A stretch of 24,054 nt of DNA from Pseudomonadota bacterium (lineage in GTDB: Bacteria; Pseudomonadota; Gammaproteobacteria; Pseudomonadales; Pseudomonadaceae): the NCBI GenBank assembly GCA_023388335.1, contig JAEWGL010000048.1, positions 1-24,054 on the forward strand. Direction: 5' to 3'. Made by a program: the position numbers and the translations under genes. The notes beneath the pieces are model-generated. The model saw only the letters and a list, made by a program, of their open reading frames with translations, searched no databases and had not been told where the DNA came from. Shown here in pieces: positions 22,938-24,054 of the stretch. How positions within the stretch are numbered: the stretch's first letter is position 1; every line of letters starts with the position of its first letter.

Positions 22938-23158
22938 TTAGTATGTGGCCAACGTGGCAAGGAAAATGGAAAAAGCGGAGGTAGTGGGAATTCCAGATAC
23001 GGTGTGCCGATCACGTGTATCGGCTCGAGAATGATCACACCCTTTTGCATTGAGGCCTCCAAGGCGTCGAACGACTGTTTGTACGCGGAGGGTGAAGAAT
23101 CACTCGTTCCGGTAGTAAGTCGCAGAGCGAACCCATTCCCCTGTTGCCAACACGGCAT
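22868..23158 (-). CDS. N-terminal fragment of the bacteriocin
   Basis: The open frame from the ATG at 23158 runs SFDALEASMQKGVIILEPIHVIG, then a Pro-rich stretch (FPLPPLFPFSLPRWP), and ends in unrelated residues at a TAA at 22870-22868. The first 70 or so residues look like the receptor-binding/disordered start of an S-type bacteriocin. The last 20 are antiframe of the central fragment. A second possible start in another frame (ATGGGACAAAG, preceded by GCGGGA, 22 bases upstream) gives only 26 codons, so the true N-terminus is uncertain. Confidence 0.5.
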   Translation of the reverse strand: MPCWQQGNGFALRLTTGTSDSSPSAYKQSFDALEASMQKGVIILEPIHVIGTPYLEFPLPPLFPFSLPRWPHTNGPISSLNFRSLPHQDLLRLPTH

Positions 23159-23237
23159 GGCCTGTCACACTTTGTCCCATTCCCGCAATGCACCTGACTA
23201 GGATTCGCTGTTACATCGAATCCACAGGATCACCTGC

Positions 23238-23860
23238 ATGCCCGCTCCACGTCGCATCCTCCGCTGTTCATCCACCCTGGCCGCCTTGCTGACCGGCGCC
23301 GCGCAGGCGCAGACGGCCACTGAAACCGTTGCGCCCGTGCTACTCACGAAATGGTCGTGACCGCCGCAGGCTTCGAGCAGCGGGTCGAGGATGCGCCGGC
23401 GTCCATCACGGTGATCGAGGGCGAGGAATTGCGACCCAAGTCATATCGCGATCTGGGCGATGCGGTGCGTGATGTGGAGGGGGTGACGGTCAACGGTGGC
23501 ACCGACGAGCAGGACATTTCGATCCGTGGCATGCCGGGTGACTACACGCTGATCCTGGTCGACGGCAAGCGTCAGAGTGCGCGCGAGTCGCGGGCCAATG
23601 GCAACTCGGGCTACGAACAGAGCTTCGTGCCGCCGGCCGCTGCCATCGAACGTATCGAGGTGGTGCGCGGACCGATGTCGTCGCTGTACGGCTCGGATGC
23701 GATCGGCGGGGTGATCAATGTGATCACCCGGGAGGGCCGAGGGGCATGGACGGTCTGGGCTGGACAGGACAAGGCGGGGGATGTTGCTACGAGTCATTAT
23801 CATTTGTATCTTTTCAGACCCACTCCTTTTTTCAGAGCGCAGCCTGACGCATCTGCTTGA
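23238..23860 (+). pseudogene. TonB-dependent receptor remnant (signal peptide and plug domain)
   Basis: The ATG at 23238 opens a signal peptide-like start (RRILRCSSTLAALLTGAAQAQ), but this frame stops at TGA after TKWS. One base later, another frame carries a typical TonB-receptor plug from EMVVTAAGFEQRVEDAP through SYRDLGDAVRDVEGV, QDISIRGMPGDYTLILVDGKRQ, IERIEVVRGPMSSLYGSDAIGGVINVITRE. The one-base shift at about 23346-23352 disrupts the join. After GVINVITRE the family similarity ends and unrelated residues run to TGA at 23858-23860; the whole beta-barrel is missing. This is an outer-membrane siderophore receptor of the CirA/FepA type that has decayed. The similarity ends at about 23740. 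Confidence 0.8.
23790..23812. promoter_or_regulatory. Fur-box-like sequence
   Basis: On the minus strand this reads AAATGATAATGACTC, sharing the AATGATAAT core with the Fur consensus. It lies where the receptor remnant has lost its coding region, so it could be a leftover promoter of an iron-regulated gene. The match is partial, so confidence is low. Confidence 0.25.
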
Positions 23861-24054
23861 CCAGCAGCTTCTCCAGTACCTCCCACATCACAGGATCCGT
23901 ACTGAACGCCACATTGAACCGCATCCAACCGGTGGCCTGGGCGTCGACCATGAACAGCTGGCCAGGGCCGAGCATGATGCCTTGCTCAAGCGCGTCGTCG
24001 AGCAAGGCGGCGCTGTCGGGGATGGCGGGGTGGCGGGTCCAGATATACATGCCC
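23832..24054 (-). CDS. C-terminal part of a PLP-dependent aminotransferase-like protein (probably MocR/PdxR or class I/II)
   Basis: The frame reads from the window's right edge to TGA at 23834-23832; the N-terminal part is outside. The 74 visible residues show GMYIWTRHP, a GIMLGPGQLF segment and GWMRFNVAFSTDPVMWEVLEKLL, the typical end of PLP-dependent aminotransferases, including the aminotransferase half of MocR-type GntR regulators. Without the N-terminus I cannot tell an enzyme from a MocR regulator. The ATG at 24050 is probably an internal Met, because the frame is open upstream. Confidence 0.7.
   Translation of the reverse strand, partial: GMYIWTRHPAIPDSAALLDDALEQGIMLGPGQLFMVDAQATGWMRFNVAFSTDPVMWEVLEKLLVKQMRQAAL

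Larger units (their letters stand above)
21100..23158 (-). pseudogene. S-type (pyocin-like) bacteriocin gene broken by two frameshifts
   Basis: Three overlapping frames together make one bacteriocin of roughly 686 residues. (1) The N-terminal frame is 23158 to about 22940. (2) The central frame, open from 22937, ends at the TGA at 21323-21321. (3) The C-terminal frame, open across 21338-21331, ends at the TGA at 21102-21100 next to the immunity gene. In order the product has a Pro-rich N-terminus, a helical part with Ala/Glu repeats, a Pyocin_S translocation domain (PYRVHGSRQGY, GVVLTPV, FPADSGLPPIYVVF) and a toxin domain. Both breaks are the same phase, equal to one missing base. It may be a true pseudogene or contain sequencing errors. 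The 4-bp overlap with the immunity gene shows that frame 3 is the real end. Confidence 0.75.

Overview
The window is high-GC DNA that looks like a Pseudomonas putida-group chromosome. The evidence is the gene families, the GC-rich codon use, and several intergenic inverted repeats of the REP type (GCGGGCAAGCCCGCTCC core) typical of these genomes. Everything here is read from sequence; no database search was run.

Left part (1-11.3 kb). A truncated 3' end of an unknown gene is followed by a repeat-rich spacer, a small hypothetical gene, and a convergent PoxB-like thiamine-pyrophosphate enzyme. Next is a minus-strand group that looks like an N-methylamine catabolism unit. It holds a zinc-ribbon DmmA-like subunit, a ferredoxin-type FAD/NAD(P)H/2Fe-2S reductase, a DUF3445 heme-dependent oxidative N-demethylase and an MFS transporter. 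Upstream of it lie a gamma-aminobutyraldehyde dehydrogenase (PatD-like), a divergent FCD-type GntR regulator and a free-standing Cache-domain protein. The reductase would deliver electrons to the heme demethylase, and the dehydrogenase would oxidise an aminoaldehyde. No C1-assimilation genes (gmaS, mgs, formaldehyde genes) are present, so the natural substrate is open.

Middle (10.5-18 kb). This is a complete glycolate utilisation locus: divergent regulator glcC, then glcD-glcE-glcF-glcG-glcB on the plus strand. GlcDEF oxidises glycolate to glyoxylate, and malate synthase G condenses glyoxylate with acetyl-CoA. Two identical palindromes (ACTGGTAGGACCAGT) in the glcC-glcD spacer are very likely GlcC operators.

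Right part (18-24 kb). A two-gene minus operon (YdcH-like DUF465, DUF1810) is followed by a clear TPP riboswitch driving two adjacent TenA paralogues: one lacks the catalytic Cys (TenA_E type), one has it (TenA_C type). They form a pyrimidine-salvage unit. A second repeat-rich spacer leads to a lower-GC, probably acquired module: an S-type bacteriocin gene broken by two frameshifts, with a putative immunity gene overlapping its true C-terminus by 4 bp. Divergent to it is the remnant of a TonB-dependent receptor (signal peptide and plug only). The window ends inside a PLP-dependent aminotransferase-like gene.
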